In this document: positions 40,499 to 57,657 of the stretch, one piece after another | Numbering within the stretch: position 1 is the stretch's first letter | Layout: every line of letters starts with the position of its first letter | NCBI GenBank assembly: GCA_045837725.1 | Contig: JBEWZL010000309.1 | Coordinates: 26,992-90,991 of the forward strand | Source of the DNA: Vermamoeba vermiformis | Lineage: Eukaryota; Tubulinea; Echinamoebida | Length of the DNA stretch: 64,000 nucleotides | Direction: 5' to 3' | Position numbers and translations under genes: made by a program | Notes under the pieces: model-generated | The model's database searches: none | Seen by the model: the letters and a program-made list of their open reading frames with translations, nothing else | What the model was told of the DNA's origin: nothing

Positions 40499-43225
40499 TT
40501 TTTAGGTTATTTATTTTATTTTTTAAAATTATTTTCTTTTCTTTTCTTTTGATTGTGAGGTATTTTCTTTTATTTTTGTTTAAATTATTTTATTTTTTAG
40601 TTTTTTTACCTATTTACATCGTTTTTCTTTTTAAGTCTGTTTTTTTACTTTCGTTGTTTCTTTTTCGGAGTATCTTTGTTGCTTTGTTTTATAAGTTTTT
40701 GGGGTTTTGATCTTATATAAAAGTAGCTCATATAATTGAACCATATGCTCAATTGGTGTATCATTTTGGTACTTTAAAAGTAATAAAAGAGCGTTTGATG
40801 CGCCGTTATTACTTTTATAGACGGTCTTATTATGTATGTGGTTATTCGGTCAAATTTTTGATCAAAGCGATCCTAGCGGTTGAACCGAACGCTTTATTAA
40901 TAAAGCGTTCGGTTCAACCGCTAGGATCGCTTTGATCAAAAATTTGAAACTTACCATCTTCACCTACGCGGGTTGGTCATAGGTTTCGTATTGGGCGCAG
41001 GTTAATAAAATTTTTTTTGGGTATTGTAACACTTTTTTATCCTATTCAACTTTTATTGAAATTCGGTCTTTGGTATATCACTGGTTATTTGGTCTCTTTA
41101 TTGAGATTTTTACGTCGTAAAAAAATTATAAAGACTAAAAAGCAGATAAAATTAATTTTAAGAATGATAATTTGAATAAAGTTACTTTTTGTTTGAAGTG
41201 ACTTACCTTTTGTTTTGATTTTTAAACCTGGTATTTCGAAAAAATATCCTCAATTTGAGGATATTCAACCCGATACTCGCGTTATTAAGCATGAAGTTTG
41301 ACAATTTGCTCTATTGAGGGATTGTTATTTTGATTACGAAGATGTTTTAAATGGTTATTATATATTTCATATAGTACGGCCATTTAGTAGAGTTTTTTTT
41401 AATTTAATTATTTTTAGTTTTGTTTTGATTTATTTTATAATAATAAATTTTTTATATATTTTACAATTTTTTTATTTACTATTTTATGTACCCTTTAAGT
41501 TTATTTACATTTATTCTTTATTAACTGCAGGTATTTTGCTTTTAAAACTGGTTTTAGTTCTTGCTTACTTAGTTCCGATTGTTTATATTCTTGCAGTTTT
41601 ATTATTATCTTACTTTTTATACCGTTTTGTATTAATTAAATATTATTATTTTTATTCTCAAAAATATTTAGCTATTTTTCAGTATTTTATTTTTTTTAAA
41701 ACCCCCAACCTTTCATCAATTATCGGTCGCTTTTATTTGCTTTTTTATTATGTTGTTTTTAAGCTTAGATCATTAAATTATTTAGTTTTTTCTAATATTG
41801 AAGATTTTTTTTCTATAAAAAGATTATTTCGTTTTAATTCAAACTTAAGATCGATTTTAAACTACTTTTTTGGTGTAAACCCTCATTATGCTAATTTGTT
41901 ATATTATAATACCTCTTATATTTTTAGAAGAGTACGACCATATTTTTTAAGATTTAATAATGTTCAATTTATTCCTTACTTTTTTAAAACTCAAAAAGCT
42001 TCTCGAATTACGCCTGACCAAATTAAGTCTTTTTTAAAAATCGGCTTAAATAGCAAATACCCTATGTACTATTTTGAGAGACTTTTTGATTTGGAATATT
42101 CAAGATTGGAGCTTGAATACGAGTTGCCTTATTATTGATCATTTGTTCGGCAAGCACATTCCTTAAACCAAGGGTTATTACACCCTAAATTTCATGTTTA
42201 TGGTTTTTTTAACTTTTTAAAGTTCTATTGGAATTATTTTAGTTTTTTAAATACTAATACTATACTTGATACAAGTTCAATATACGCTCACGACTTTATA
42301 CAATTATTTAATTCTTCGGCATCTCAGATTTTTTCTCTTTTAGTTAATGACTTTATTGAATTGTTTAAGATTAAGAAGTTTAAATTGTATACTTCTACAG
42401 CAGTTACTGGTTTTCTAAATAATTCGCAGTATTTCAAATTATCATCGTTAAGCGCTTCTACGCAATGGCATTTAATCCATGTTAAGTATTATGATAAATT
42501 GCTTCATTTTTTTTGAGATTATTATGATGCATTGTTGATTCGTGTAGTTTACTACTACTATTCTGTTCTTGCTACCCCCAACGCTGTTAAAATACATTCT
42601 TTTTTTAATGATTACGCTGAAAAAGCGCGCCATTTGGTTGGGTGATATGTCTTTGCGTTTTATGAGCGTATGATGGGAAAACTTTTTTTAAATGTAAATA
42701 AATTTGAAGACTATTACGATGTCAACTTTGATAAGTCCATCGACTTATATAATTCTTATTTAATACATTTTAAAAAATTTCTTGGCGTTGATTCTTTTAA
42801 CTCTCTTTTTAGGAAGCGATTTGAGGTACAAAAACAGAGCTTTGAAGAAGAAATTTCAGATGATGTAGAAAAATCAGTTCGTCTTATGAACTTTGAACAA
42901 AAACTTAATGCTCAACGAAAAAAAAATTATAATGATACCATGTCAGACTTTTTTACTGGTTCCTTTTCTTTTTTTGGTGGTTTTTACACATTTTTTCGTA
43001 CAAATGTTTTTGAATTTATGACGGTACTTTATGTGCGTTGACGTGAGTATATTCATACTTCTATAAGTAGGTGGTCAAGGTCTAAAAAGGTTTTTGTTTT
43101 TTTAATTTACTTTTTTAAAACATTTTTTGTGCTTTGGATTTGTATATTTATGATGATTGTTCTTTTTTCTCTTTTTTTGATAAAAGAGTTTATAATAAAA
43201 ATAATAAAAAAAATTAAAAAAATAT

Positions 43226-43233
<8 letters not shown>
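40492..43233 (+). CDS. Unidentified ORF of 913 codons
   Basis: Open from ATG 40492 to TAA 43231 with many TGA=Trp. Not recognised. The first 75 residues are almost purely hydrophobic (Phe/Leu), then a basic region, another block of helices at about residues 290-400, and a long hydrophilic C-terminal part with acidic and basic clusters (QSFEEEISDDVEKS) and a terminal helix. A 98-bp perfect palindrome lies inside at 40850-40947. Its end overlaps the start of orf961 by 8 bases. Probably an inner-membrane protein. Confidence 0.85.
40850..40947. repeat. Perfect 98-bp palindrome inside orf913
   Basis: 49-nt arms, no spacer, centre 40898/40899; encodes an in-frame stretch of the ORF and stays open on the plus strand with TGA=Trp. 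Confidence 0.98.
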
Positions 43234-47744
<4,511 letters not shown>

Positions 47745-47763
47745 ATCTATATAGAAAAAAATT

Positions 47764-48456
47764 ATGCCGAAGTTGATAAAGTATCAGTTTAAACTTTACA
47801 AAAGGTTCGAGCTGGACGTTTGGGGGTTGTTAAACAGCAACCCCGTTTTTGGTCATCCTGTTGTTAAATTTTTTCAGGATTCCTACCGTTATAGGGCTGA
47901 GAGGGCAAAACAAAGATTTAGACAATTTATTTATCGGATTGATATAATTAACCCAGATAAAGCCCACAAGCGAAAGAAATGAAAATTTGTGTCTATGCAG
48001 CTTGTTAGGTTATTTTATAAGGGTATAAATCAGCGTAAGGTTTTTAACTTTTCCAGAATGTCGTCTGCTTCTTTTGGTTTGTGGGTTAATAATTTTTTAC
48101 TTTTAGTGGAATCTCGTATTTCAACTTTTCTTTATAGAGTGAATTGGGTACCAAATATACTGTTTTTAAGTCAATTTATAAATCATGGTAACGTCATAGT
48201 AGATGCAAAAATTCCGTTAACAAATAATTTTATGATTAAACCTTTTCAAATTGTTAGATTATTGCCGCGTACTGTAATTAAATTACGTTCGAATTTTGTT
48301 TTTAGGTTAAGAAACAATATGGTGTATTTTAATACTCCTAGGTATATTTTTTTGAATTCTAAAATGATGTTCGCTTGCATTTTTTCTAACCCCAACTTAA
48401 AGGATATATCTTTTCCTGTTTTACTTGATATATATAGATTAAATGATATAACTTAA
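47764..48456 (+). CDS. rps4: Ribosomal protein S4
   Basis: 230 residues once TGA 47980-47982 is read as Trp. The S4 RNA-binding domain is clear at about 118-170: RISTFLYRVNW, then SQFINHGNVIVDAK and FMIKPFQIVRL, matching LDNVVYRLG..., ARQLVxHGHxxVNG, YxVKPGDxI. The N-terminal zinc-like region is not conserved. It has moved out of the alpha-operon order. Confidence 0.9.
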
Positions 48457-48465
48457 TTAAATAAT

Positions 48466-50472
48466 ATGTATTTGTTAGTTTTATATTTTCCTTTGCTTTC
48501 CTTTTTTTTATTAAGTCTATTTGGTAGATTTTTTGGCCGTCAAGGTTCTGCTATTATTGCTTTTTCTCTAATGTTTCTTACAACCTTGTTGTCTTGATTT
48601 TCATTTTTTGAATTAGGTGTTTCAAAAAGCTTAATCCGTTTGAACCTTTTTACTTGATTGAATATTGATGTTTTAGATATTACTTGGGGTTTTCTTTTTG
48701 ATTCGGTAACAGCTTTGATGTTGATTGTTGTAACAACGATTTCATTTTTTGTTCACTTGTATTCCATTTCATATATGGATCACGATCCTCATCTTCAAAG
48801 ATTTCTTTCTTATCTCTCGCTTTTTACTTTTTTTATGCTAATTTTGGTTACGGCGGACAATTTCTTACAGATGTTTGTTGGTTGGGAAGGCGTAGGGTTG
48901 GCTTCGTATCTATTGATTAGTTTCTGATTTACTCGATTGGCTGCTAATAAGTCTGCTATCAAGGCTATGGTAGTTAATAGGGTTGGTGATATAGGTGTTG
49001 TTATAGCCATCTTAGTTATTTTTGATCTTTTTAATACTCTAAATTATGGCTCAGTTTTCGCTTTAGTTCCTTATTTGCATAATATGGACTACAGCTTTTT
49101 AAATTTTTCTATTAATTCGCTTGATTTGATATCATTGCTTTTGTTTGTGGGGGTCGCTGGTAAATCGGCGCAAATTGGGTTGCATGTTTGGTTACCCGAC
49201 GCTATGGAAGGCCCAACACCCGTTTCAGCTCTTATACATGCGGCTACAATGGTGACTGCTGGTGTTTTTATACTTGTTAGGGCTTCCATATTTTTTGAAT
49301 ACTCAAATTATTCACTTGGTGTTGTAACATTCTTTGGTGCTTTAACGGCTTTTCTTGCTTCTACGGTTGGGGTTTTTCAAAATGATATAAAACGTGTAAT
49401 AGCTTATTCGACTTGTAGTCAGCTAGGTTACATGGTTTTAGCTGCAGGTATGTCTTTATATTTTGTAAGTTTTTTTCATTTGTTTACTCATGCTTTTTTT
49501 AAAGCGCTGTTATTTTTAGGTGCTGGTTCTGTTATACACGCGCTGGGTGATGAACAAGATATGCGTCGTTATGGTGGTACTATTTCTTTATTGCCGTTTT
49601 CATATGTATTATTTTGGTTAGGTTCCTTAGCGCTTATGGGTTTTCCTTTTTTGGCTGGGTTTTATTCAAAAGATCTTATAATAGAACTTGTATTTTCGTC
49701 GTTTAGGATTGATGCTTTTATAATAGGTTGGCTTGCGATTTTAGGTGCTTTTTTTACGGCTTTTTATTCCTTTAAAATTATTTATTTAACTTTTCTTCAA
49801 TATCCGTCTAGTTACCGTTCTTACTTAGATCATTGTCATGATGCTCCACTTATTATGTATATTCCTCTTTTAATTTTATCTTTTTTAAGTATATTTTCTG
49901 GTTTTATTTTTAAGGATATAATTTTATCTCCAGCTTCCGGTTTTTGGTCTAATTCTACAACATTCTGATTATCTAATAGTGTTTTTTGGGACGCTCACTT
50001 ATTATCACCGTCTTTAAAACTAATGCCGTTATGCTTTAGTTTGTTAGGCTGCTTTATTTCATTTTTTATTTATAATTTTTCAATGTTTACCTCTACTCTC
50101 ACAAAACAGGCGTCCATTTTAAATAGTATATACTTATTTTTTAATAGAAAATGATATTTTGATAATGTTTACAATGACTTTGTGATGAGTAAAACAATAA
50201 ATTTTGGCTATTATTTTTTTGTAAAATCAGTAGATAAGGGTATTTTAGAATTTTTAGGTCCGTTAGGTTTAATGAATTTTTTTAGGTCTGCTTCATATAA
50301 GGTTTCTGGTTTCCAGTCTGGTTTAATCTACCATTACGCTTTTATTTTTCTATTAGGCCTATTATTACTTTTGACTTTATTTGCTTTTAATTTTCCGTGG
50401 TTGTATCTCTTTGAACCTGGTTTGTTGTTTGTTATTGTTTTCAGCACTTTAGTTATTTTACTTTTTAACTAA
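48466..50472 (+). CDS. nad5: NADH dehydrogenase subunit 5
   Basis: 668 residues, normal for this antiporter-like subunit. [40 protein letters not shown] and [17 protein letters not shown] are conserved. Start ATG 48466, nine bases after rps4. Several TGA=Trp. Confidence 0.98.
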
Positions 50473-50508
50473 TTTTTTTTAACTAGTTAAAACATTAAAA
50501 ATTTATAA

Positions 50509-50582
50509 GAGCCCGTAGTTTAAATGGTTAAAATTCGCCGCTCATAACGGTTGCGATGAAGGTTCAAATCCTTCCGGGCTTA
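50509..50582 (+). tRNA. tRNA with CAU anticodon (Ile or Met), copy 1
   Basis: Acceptor GAGCCCG/CGGGCTT, A73; loop CTCATAA. Differs from both other CAU tRNAs, so it is likely tRNA-Ile (with modified C34) or an elongator Met. An identical gene lies at 59454-59527. Confidence 0.85.
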
Positions 50583-50629
50583 TGTGAAATTGGAGCTAAC
50601 GTTTATAGAAATTTTTCTTCTTTCTTTTT

Positions 50630-52102
50630 ATGTTTTTTAATTCTATTACCTTTAAAGACTCGGCTACCCCCTTCGCTGAAGCTTTAGTTGAGTTACATCA
50701 TGAAATTATGTTTTATTTAGTTGTAATTGTTAGTGTTGTTATATTTATACTTATTAATGCTATAAATATAACTCGTGTTAGGGAGTCTTACTTTTATGTT
50801 AATATTTTTAGTAGCGTGGGGTTTTTAAAAGCCGCGCTTTTGAATACCATTTTTTTTCCAGCTTTTAATAAGTTTCTTTATTCTTCGTATTATTCTAGAT
50901 TTTACTCGTGGATAATAAATACTTTAACTGATCTAGTTTACATTATCGCTACGAAAGGTTCCTCTTATCTTACTTATTTATTAAGGTTAATAATGTTTGT
51001 TAAATCTTTGTCTTTAAATTTTTTGTCAGTGTTTTCTAAACTTGAGTCTTTTGTAGCTAAACTCTTTGGTGATTATAGTAACTTAGGATACAAAAATTTG
51101 TTCCCTAATAGTATTGTTTCTAATGGGTTCTTTTATAAAACTCGTAATTCATCTTCTTATTTAATGTATTTATCTAACATTATCTCTTATTTGTCTATAA
51201 TTTCAATTTTCAACGACTTAGATTATAAAAATTTTTATAAAAATAGGGAATTCTTATTCACTCATTTCTATAATTTATCAAAAGAAAGTGCATACAAATT
51301 ATCTTCTCGGTCCATTGTAAATAGCTTAGATTTAAATTCTCTAGAAAATCTTTATTCTTATAATAAAATACCTCAAATTGTAGAGCTAAGTTCTCATTTT
51401 TCAGTATTTTTTAGCTCTTTTTTAAAGAATAAATTTAATTTCAGCAATTCATTATATGTAAGTTCTTTTAATAGACTTTCTCCAGTTGATGTTGCAACCC
51501 CTCGTTCGCTTTATTCTTTTATAAATGCTCAATCTTATACTGTTCACAACACTAAGTTAGAGATTATATGAACCATTATTCCTACAATTATATTAATTTT
51601 TATTGCTGTTCCCTCATTTATATTGCTTTATTCTTTAGATGAAGTCATTAATCCGTCAATCACTTTAAAAGCAATTGGACATCAATGGTATTGATCGTAC
51701 GAATACTCTGACTATACTGAAGAAAACTCGATAAATTTTGATAGTTACATGATTACAGAAAATGATTTGGAGTTAGGGCAGTTTAGATTACTTGAAGTAG
51801 ATAATAGGGTAGTGCTTCCTATTAATACTCATATTAGGGTATTGATAACAGCGGGTGATGTTCTTCATTCTTGAGCTGTTCCTTCGATGAATGTTAAAGC
51901 TGATGCTGTACCTGGTAGGTTGAATCAGTTAACTCTTTTTATTAAACGACCTGGGGTTTATTATGGTCAGTGTAGTGAGTTGTGTGGTGTTAATCATGCA
52001 TTTATGCCTATTGTTATTGAAGCTGTCTCTCTTTGAAATTACTCAAATTGATTATCTAGTCGTTTTTCAGAAGCGGGCGTCGAATTTGAGTTAGCTAACT
52101 AA
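50630..52102 (+). CDS. cox2: Cytochrome c oxidase subunit 2 with large insertion
   Basis: 490 residues, about twice the usual size. Helix 1 lies at about residues 26-47 and helix 2 starts only at about 314 ([24 protein letters not shown]); between them are some 250 extra, hydrophilic residues rich in Ser, Asn, Tyr and Phe. The CuA domain is complete: GHQWYWSYEYSDY and [19 protein letters not shown] with both Cys, His, Met and Glu. Several TGA=Trp. Ciliate cox2 also has a large insertion, which supports an alveolate link. Confidence 0.97.
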
Positions 52103-52123
52103 ATTACGTTTTTTTTATTTGAT

Positions 52124-53578
52124 ATGCTGTTCCAGCTTTTTTTTAAAATTTTATTTTTTATTCCCTTATTGAATATTTTTTATCTGTTTTTTTTTAATTT
52201 TTATAATCGTTTGATTACATTGTTCTTAACTTTATTTTCTTTTTTTCTTACTATATTGTTAATAATTCTTTTTAATTACTCAAGTTTTGATTCTCAATTT
52301 AAATTGGATTTTTTTCATTCGACCTTTTTTAACGTTGATTATTCATTGTCCTTGGATGGCCTTTCCATGCTTTTTGTTTTTTTAACAAACTTATTAATTT
52401 TTTTGTGTACTCTCTTAAATTGATCTTCTGCTTATAAACTAAGGGAGTTTCTTATATGTCTTATTTTTGTTCAATTCTTTTTATTAAATGTTTTTTGTGT
52501 TGGGGATTTGATTTTATTCTATATATTTTTTGAAGCAATTTTAATGCCTTTATTTTTAATGATTGGTATTTGAGGTTCGCGAGAACGTAAAGTGTGGGCT
52601 GCTTATCAATTTTTTTTATATACTTTATTTGGTTCTGTTTTTATGCTTATCGCTATCATTTTTGTTTATTTGCATGTAGGTTTTACCGATTTTTATACTT
52701 TGAGTTACGTTAGCTTTAGTTTAAATCGTCAGTTTATCTTATGGGTGTTATTTTTTTTTGGTTTTGCTATAAAAGTTCCAATGTTTCCCGTGCATATATG
52801 GCTTCCTGAGGCTCATGTTGAGGCTCCAACTGCCGGTTCTGTTCTTTTGGCGGGGGTTCTTTTAAAATTGGGGACTTATGGCGTTTTAAGGTTTTTAATT
52901 CCACTTTTCCCAGTTGCTTCTATGTATTTTGCTCCACTTGTTTTTGTATTTTCATTATTAGGGGTTTGTTATGCTTCTCTCGCTACTTTAGTTCAGGTTG
53001 ATTTGAAAAAAATTGTTGCTTATTCTTCTGTTGCCCATATGAGTTTTGTTGTTTTAGGGTTATTTGGTTTTAATATTCAAGCTATTTCGGGTAGCATCTT
53101 TTTAATGTTGAGTCATGGTTTAGTTTCTGGTGGTCTCTTTTTTTTAGTTGGTTTTATATATGAAAGATATAAAACTCGTCTTTTACCTTATTATGGTGGT
53201 TTAGTTACTTTAATGCCAATATATTCTTTTTTCTTTCTTTCTTTTTCATTGGCTAATATGGCATTACCAGGTACAAGTAGTTTTATAGGTGAGTTTTTAA
53301 TAATGTTAGGTTTGTTTTCTTTTAATTCTGTTGCGGTTTTAATAGGTTCTTTAGGAATGGTTTTTAGTGCCGGTTATTCTTTATGATTATATAATAGATT
53401 GTTAACCGGTTCTTTGAAATCTTTGTTTATAAAGTTTTATTCTGATGTAACTTTTCGTGAATTTACTATAATGTTTATTCTTTTCTTTTTCGTTATTTTT
53501 ACTGGTTTTTATCCATCTCTATTCTTAGACATAATGTCTCCTTATGCGTACATGTTTTATGAGCATATTTTATTTTAA
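52124..53578 (+). CDS. nad4: NADH dehydrogenase subunit 4
   Basis: 484 residues. FFEAILMPLFLMIGIWG, LPEAHVEAPTAGSVLLAGVLLKLGTYG and VAYSSVAHMSFVVLG are typical. TGA=Trp in several places. Confidence 0.98.
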
Positions 53579-53585
53579 ATTTATT

Positions 53586-55070
53586 ATGTTTTACGGTAAT
53601 TTATTTTCTTCTGATTTGATTTTATTATCTCCGGGTTTATTTTTAATTTTTACTCTTTTGATAATTGTTCTTTATTCTGTTTTTGTTTCTAAAAGCTTAT
53701 TTTCTCAATTTCTTGTTGAAGACATTACTTTAAAAGTTGCGTTTTGTATATCCTTGTTTGTGTTTCTTTTATTGAATCAAATTTCTTTAGATTGAAAATC
53801 TTTTAATTTTTACTTTTCTTGAGATCTAATTTCTAATGTTTCTTTGATAGTTGTATCTCTTTTATTAATTATGGTTTTTATAAGTTCTTATACTTATTTT
53901 AAATATGAGGAAGTTTTTACTTTTGAGTTCGCCATTTTGGCATATTTTTATTTTATTGGTGTTTATTTGTTATTCTTATCTAATGATTTTTTTTCTCTTT
54001 ACTTGGGTGTAGAATTGCAAAGTTTTGTATTATATGTCCTTTGCGCGTATAAGAGAGATGCTTTTTCGTCTGAGGCGGGTTTAAAATATTTTGTTTTAGG
54101 TGCTTTTTCTTCGGGTATTTTATTATTTGGTGTGTCTCTTATGTACGGTTTTAGTGGTAGTACTAATTTTGATGATATTTATTCCTTATTTTATCTATAC
54201 TCTGAAGTTTTATCTTCTAATGTGGGTTTTTTGGTGGGTTTTATTTTTTTTTCTGTTGGCTTTTTGTTTAAACTAGGTGTGTTCCCATTTCATATGTGAG
54301 TTCCCGATGTTTATGAGGGTTCTCCGACTATAGTAACGACCATATTAGCGGCGGTTTCAAAATTTGTTATAGCTGTTGCTTTTATAAAAATATACATGTA
54401 TGTTTTTTTTTCTTTTTCTTTCTATTGATTTCGTATTTTTTTAATTTTAGGTTTGCTTTCAGTTGTTTTTGCTAGTATTGCTGCACTTTATCAAGATAAG
54501 ATAAAGCGACTTTTAGCCTACAGTGGTATAGCTCATATGGGGTACGTAATGCTGGCTATTTCATCTAACAGTATTGAAGGTTTTTTTGCTGCTTACTACT
54601 ATCTTTTAGTTTATTCATTTACAGGGCTCGCTATTTTTATTATTCTTTTATCTGTTCGTAAATATACTAATTATTTAAAAATTAAAAGTTTATCAGATTT
54701 TTCAAGCTTATTTAGAAATAACCCAGTTATTGCTATTTCTTTTTCTATTTTTATGTTCTCTTTAGCTGGAATACCTCCGTTAGCTGGTTTTTTTAGTAAA
54801 TTATTTGTATTTTTGTCTCTTATAAAAGTTGGAAGTTATTTAGCTTCAATTATAGTCATTGTTACTAGTGTTGTTAGTGCTGTTTATTATTTGTGAATTA
54901 TAAAAATTGTATTTTTTAAGGATTACGAAGTTAAGACGTATTATTTGCCTATAAACTTAGTTCAATCAAATATTATTATTTCTATTTTAATTTTAAATAT
55001 ATTTATAATGGTGTTTCAGAATGCTGTGTCCGTTTGACTGATAAATTTGATATTTTCTTGGTATTTTTAA
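53586..55070 (+). CDS. nad2: NADH dehydrogenase subunit 2
   Basis: 494 residues. [45 protein letters not shown] and the RLLAYSGIAHMGYV segment are typical. I chose ATG 53586 because the upstream part of that open frame runs back into nad4. Confidence 0.97.
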
Positions 55071-55071
55071 T

Positions 55072-55326
55072 ATGCCTTCTAGTAAAATCATTATTCGATT
55101 TGAGCGAGTAGGGAGATACAAGGCCCCTCTTTATAATGTAGTTGTGACTAAAGGTAACAAAAAACAGCATACAAAATTTTACTCAAAAATTGGGTTATAT
55201 TTGCCTCTTTATAGTAGCAGATTTTTTTTTATTAATCTAAAAGATCTAGGTTTTTGACTATCTCACGGTGCTAAAGTTCGGGGCCGTTTATCAAAATTAT
55301 TACTGAATTTATTAAAATTTAATTAA
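55072..55326 (+). CDS. rps16: Ribosomal protein S16
   Basis: 84 residues, bacterial length. IIIRFERVGRYKAPLYNVVV corresponds to the S16 opening IRLxRxGxKxxPxYxIVV, followed by an IGLYLPL strand (bacterial LGxYxP) and WLSHGAKV (bacterial WLxxGAxPS). One base after nad2 and one before rpl19. Confidence 0.88.
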
Positions 55327-55327
55327 T

Positions 55328-55636
55328 ATGCTTTTAGATTTTCCTAAAACCCTTCCAGGTGATGTTTTAGATGTAAAAATTTTTATAAACGGTTTCGCTA
55401 AATATTTTAAAGGTTTGTGTATTTCCGTAAGAGGCCGTTCTTTGGTTAATCGCAATTCGGGTTTGACTGTGAGGAATTATTTACACAAAAATGGTATGGA
55501 ATTTTGTTTTTTTCTTCATTTAAATATTATTTTGAGCTTTAATTTGTATGACTATCAAAGAAAACGGTTTGCTTACCGTGCGTCGAAGCTGTTTTATCTA
55601 CGTAATAAACTTAATCGTGAAAGTCTAGTTTTTTAG
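55328..55636 (+). CDS. rpl19: Ribosomal protein L19
   Basis: 102 residues. PGDVLDVKIFING, FKGLCISVRGRSLVN, LTVRN, GMEFCFFLH and YRASKLFYLRNK match the L19 pattern PGDxVxVxxxIxEG, FxGxVIxxxG, TVRxxxxxGVExxF, RxKLYYLR. Next to rps16, as in the bacterial trmD operon with rimM and trmD lost. Confidence 0.88.
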   Translation: MLLDFPKTLPGDVLDVKIFINGFAKYFKGLCISVRGRSLVNRNSGLTVRNYLHKNGMEFCFFLHLNIILSFNLYDYQRKRFAYRASKLFYLRNKLNRESLVF

Positions 55637-55637
55637 T

Positions 55638-57656
55638 ATGTCTTCCTTTATTAATTTTTGAGTTGATGATATTTATACTTCAGTTCCCAAAACTTTTACT
55701 GTTTTGCAGGCATGTAGTGCGGCGGGGGTTGAAGTTCCGAGATTTTGTTATCATGAAAAGCTTTCTATAGCAGGTAATTGTAGGATGTGTTTGGTTGAAG
55801 TAAGTAATAGTAAAAAACTTGTTGCCTCGTGCGCTGTTCCTGTATCAGAAGGTTTAAAAATTTATACCAATAATTTAAGGGTTAAAAAAGCAAGGGAAAG
55901 TGTTTTGGAATTCTTGCTTGCCAATCACCCTCTTGATTGCCCAATTTGTGATCAGGGTGGTGAATGTGACTTGCAGGATATAACTGTAGCGTTCGGTTCT
56001 GATCGTGGTCGGTTTTATGAGATAGAAAAACGTGCTGTTGAGGACAAATATTGTGGGCCTCTAATAAAAACTGTCATGACTAGGTGTATTCATTGCACTA
56101 GATGCATACGGTTTATCTCAGAAGTGTCGGGCTATCCAGATATGGGTACTACTGGTAGAGGTACTAGAATGGAGGTTGGAACGTATATTACTCGGGCTTT
56201 GATGGATGAGCTTTCTTCTAATATAATCGACCTTTGTCCTGTTGGTGCTTTAACATCTAAACCTTATTCTTTTACTAGTCGACCCTGGGAACTAAATAGT
56301 ATTGAGTCGGTTGACGTTTTTGATACTCTTTGTAGTAATATCCGTTTAAGTGTTTATGGTAATAAGGTTAAACGTATTTTACCTCGAATTAACGAACAAC
56401 TAAATGAGGATTGGCTATCTAATAAAACACGTTATATATATGATAGTTTCGACTTACAAAGGATATCTACCCCTTTATTAAACTTATCCAGTTTCGCTTC
56501 TTTATTAACGGGGTACCATAACGTGAAATTGTGAATCTCTGTTTCTTGAAAACAAATTTTGTTGGTTTGCTTGCATTTTTTAAATACTTATAGAATTAAC
56601 TTTACATTTGGCCCTCATTTAGATTTGGAAACTATTTGTTCTTTTAAACATAATTTTTCTTTGTTAGGTATTTTAAACTGTCGTGCTTATAATCATGATT
56701 ATTCTTCATCTTATTTTTCTTCGATACGTGTTAAGGATGTTGAAGCTTATTCCTCTTTTTTGTCCGTTAATATTTATTTAAGAAATGAGATCCCTCTTTT
56801 AAATACTCGTGTTAGAAAGAGTAATAACTATTATATGTCATCTTTTAAGTTTTTTTGTGCAGGTGTGGGTACTAATTATTTTACTTACCCTGTTATGCTT
56901 GTTTCTAATAATGTTAATTCGTTGAATAGAGTTTTAATAGGGAAAAGTTACCTAAGTAAAACTTTAATGAAATTAAAAAATCGTTTTGTAGTATTTTATA
57001 AACAAGATTATTTTTATCTTTTTAGCAAATTTTTTAAGTTGTTCTTTAGTCCTGCTTTTATAAAAATCGATAATTCGTTATCAGACCTTATGCTTTCTCA
57101 TTTGGGGTTAAAAAATCAGTTTTTTGTAAAACACGGCTATGAGGCAAATTGTTTTTATTCCATTGGGCTTGATACTAGTTTGGAGTATTCACCTTTAATA
57201 TATCAAGGCCACCATGGCAACAATGTAACTGTTGATTCGCTTATTATAATGCCGGTGCCTGTGTTTAGTGAGAAATCTTCTCATTTTTTAAATTTAGAGG
57301 GTTTAACACAGAAATCACATGCTGCGGTATCTCATGATAAATTAGTTAGAAAAGATTGGGAGATATTTATGGCCTTAATAGAGTTTAATTCTCTATTGAA
57401 TTTAAACTCTATTAAGCCTGATTACATTACAAGTATATTTTATAATTATAGTATAAAACTCCCAAATTTTTTTCCTTTTTGGGTTGAGAATACTAATTAT
57501 TTTGGCCCTAACGTTACTATTGGGGGTTTCTTGAAAAATTCTTTGTTTTCGATTAGGGTATTAAATTATTATTGAAATGACTTACTTTCCTATAATTCAA
57601 AAATTATGTCTAAATGTGCTTCTATAATTAATATTAATAATGTTTCGTATAAATAA
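55638..57656 (+). CDS. nad11: NADH dehydrogenase subunit 11 (75 kDa)
   Basis: 672 residues, full two-domain length. N-terminal 2Fe-2S Cys are C37, C48 and C51 (with a fourth downstream), then [18 protein letters not shown], then the 4Fe-4S set [11 protein letters not shown] and [12 protein letters not shown]. The C-terminal molybdopterin-like half is very divergent. Start ATG 55638 one base after rpl19. A 15-bp-arm inverted repeat lies at 57374-57416. Confidence 0.96.
57374..57416. repeat. 15-bp-arm inverted repeat inside nad11
   Basis: 15-nt perfect arms (57374-57388, 57402-57416), 13-nt spacer, in the divergent C-terminal half. Confidence 0.85.
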
Positions 57657-57657
57657 T

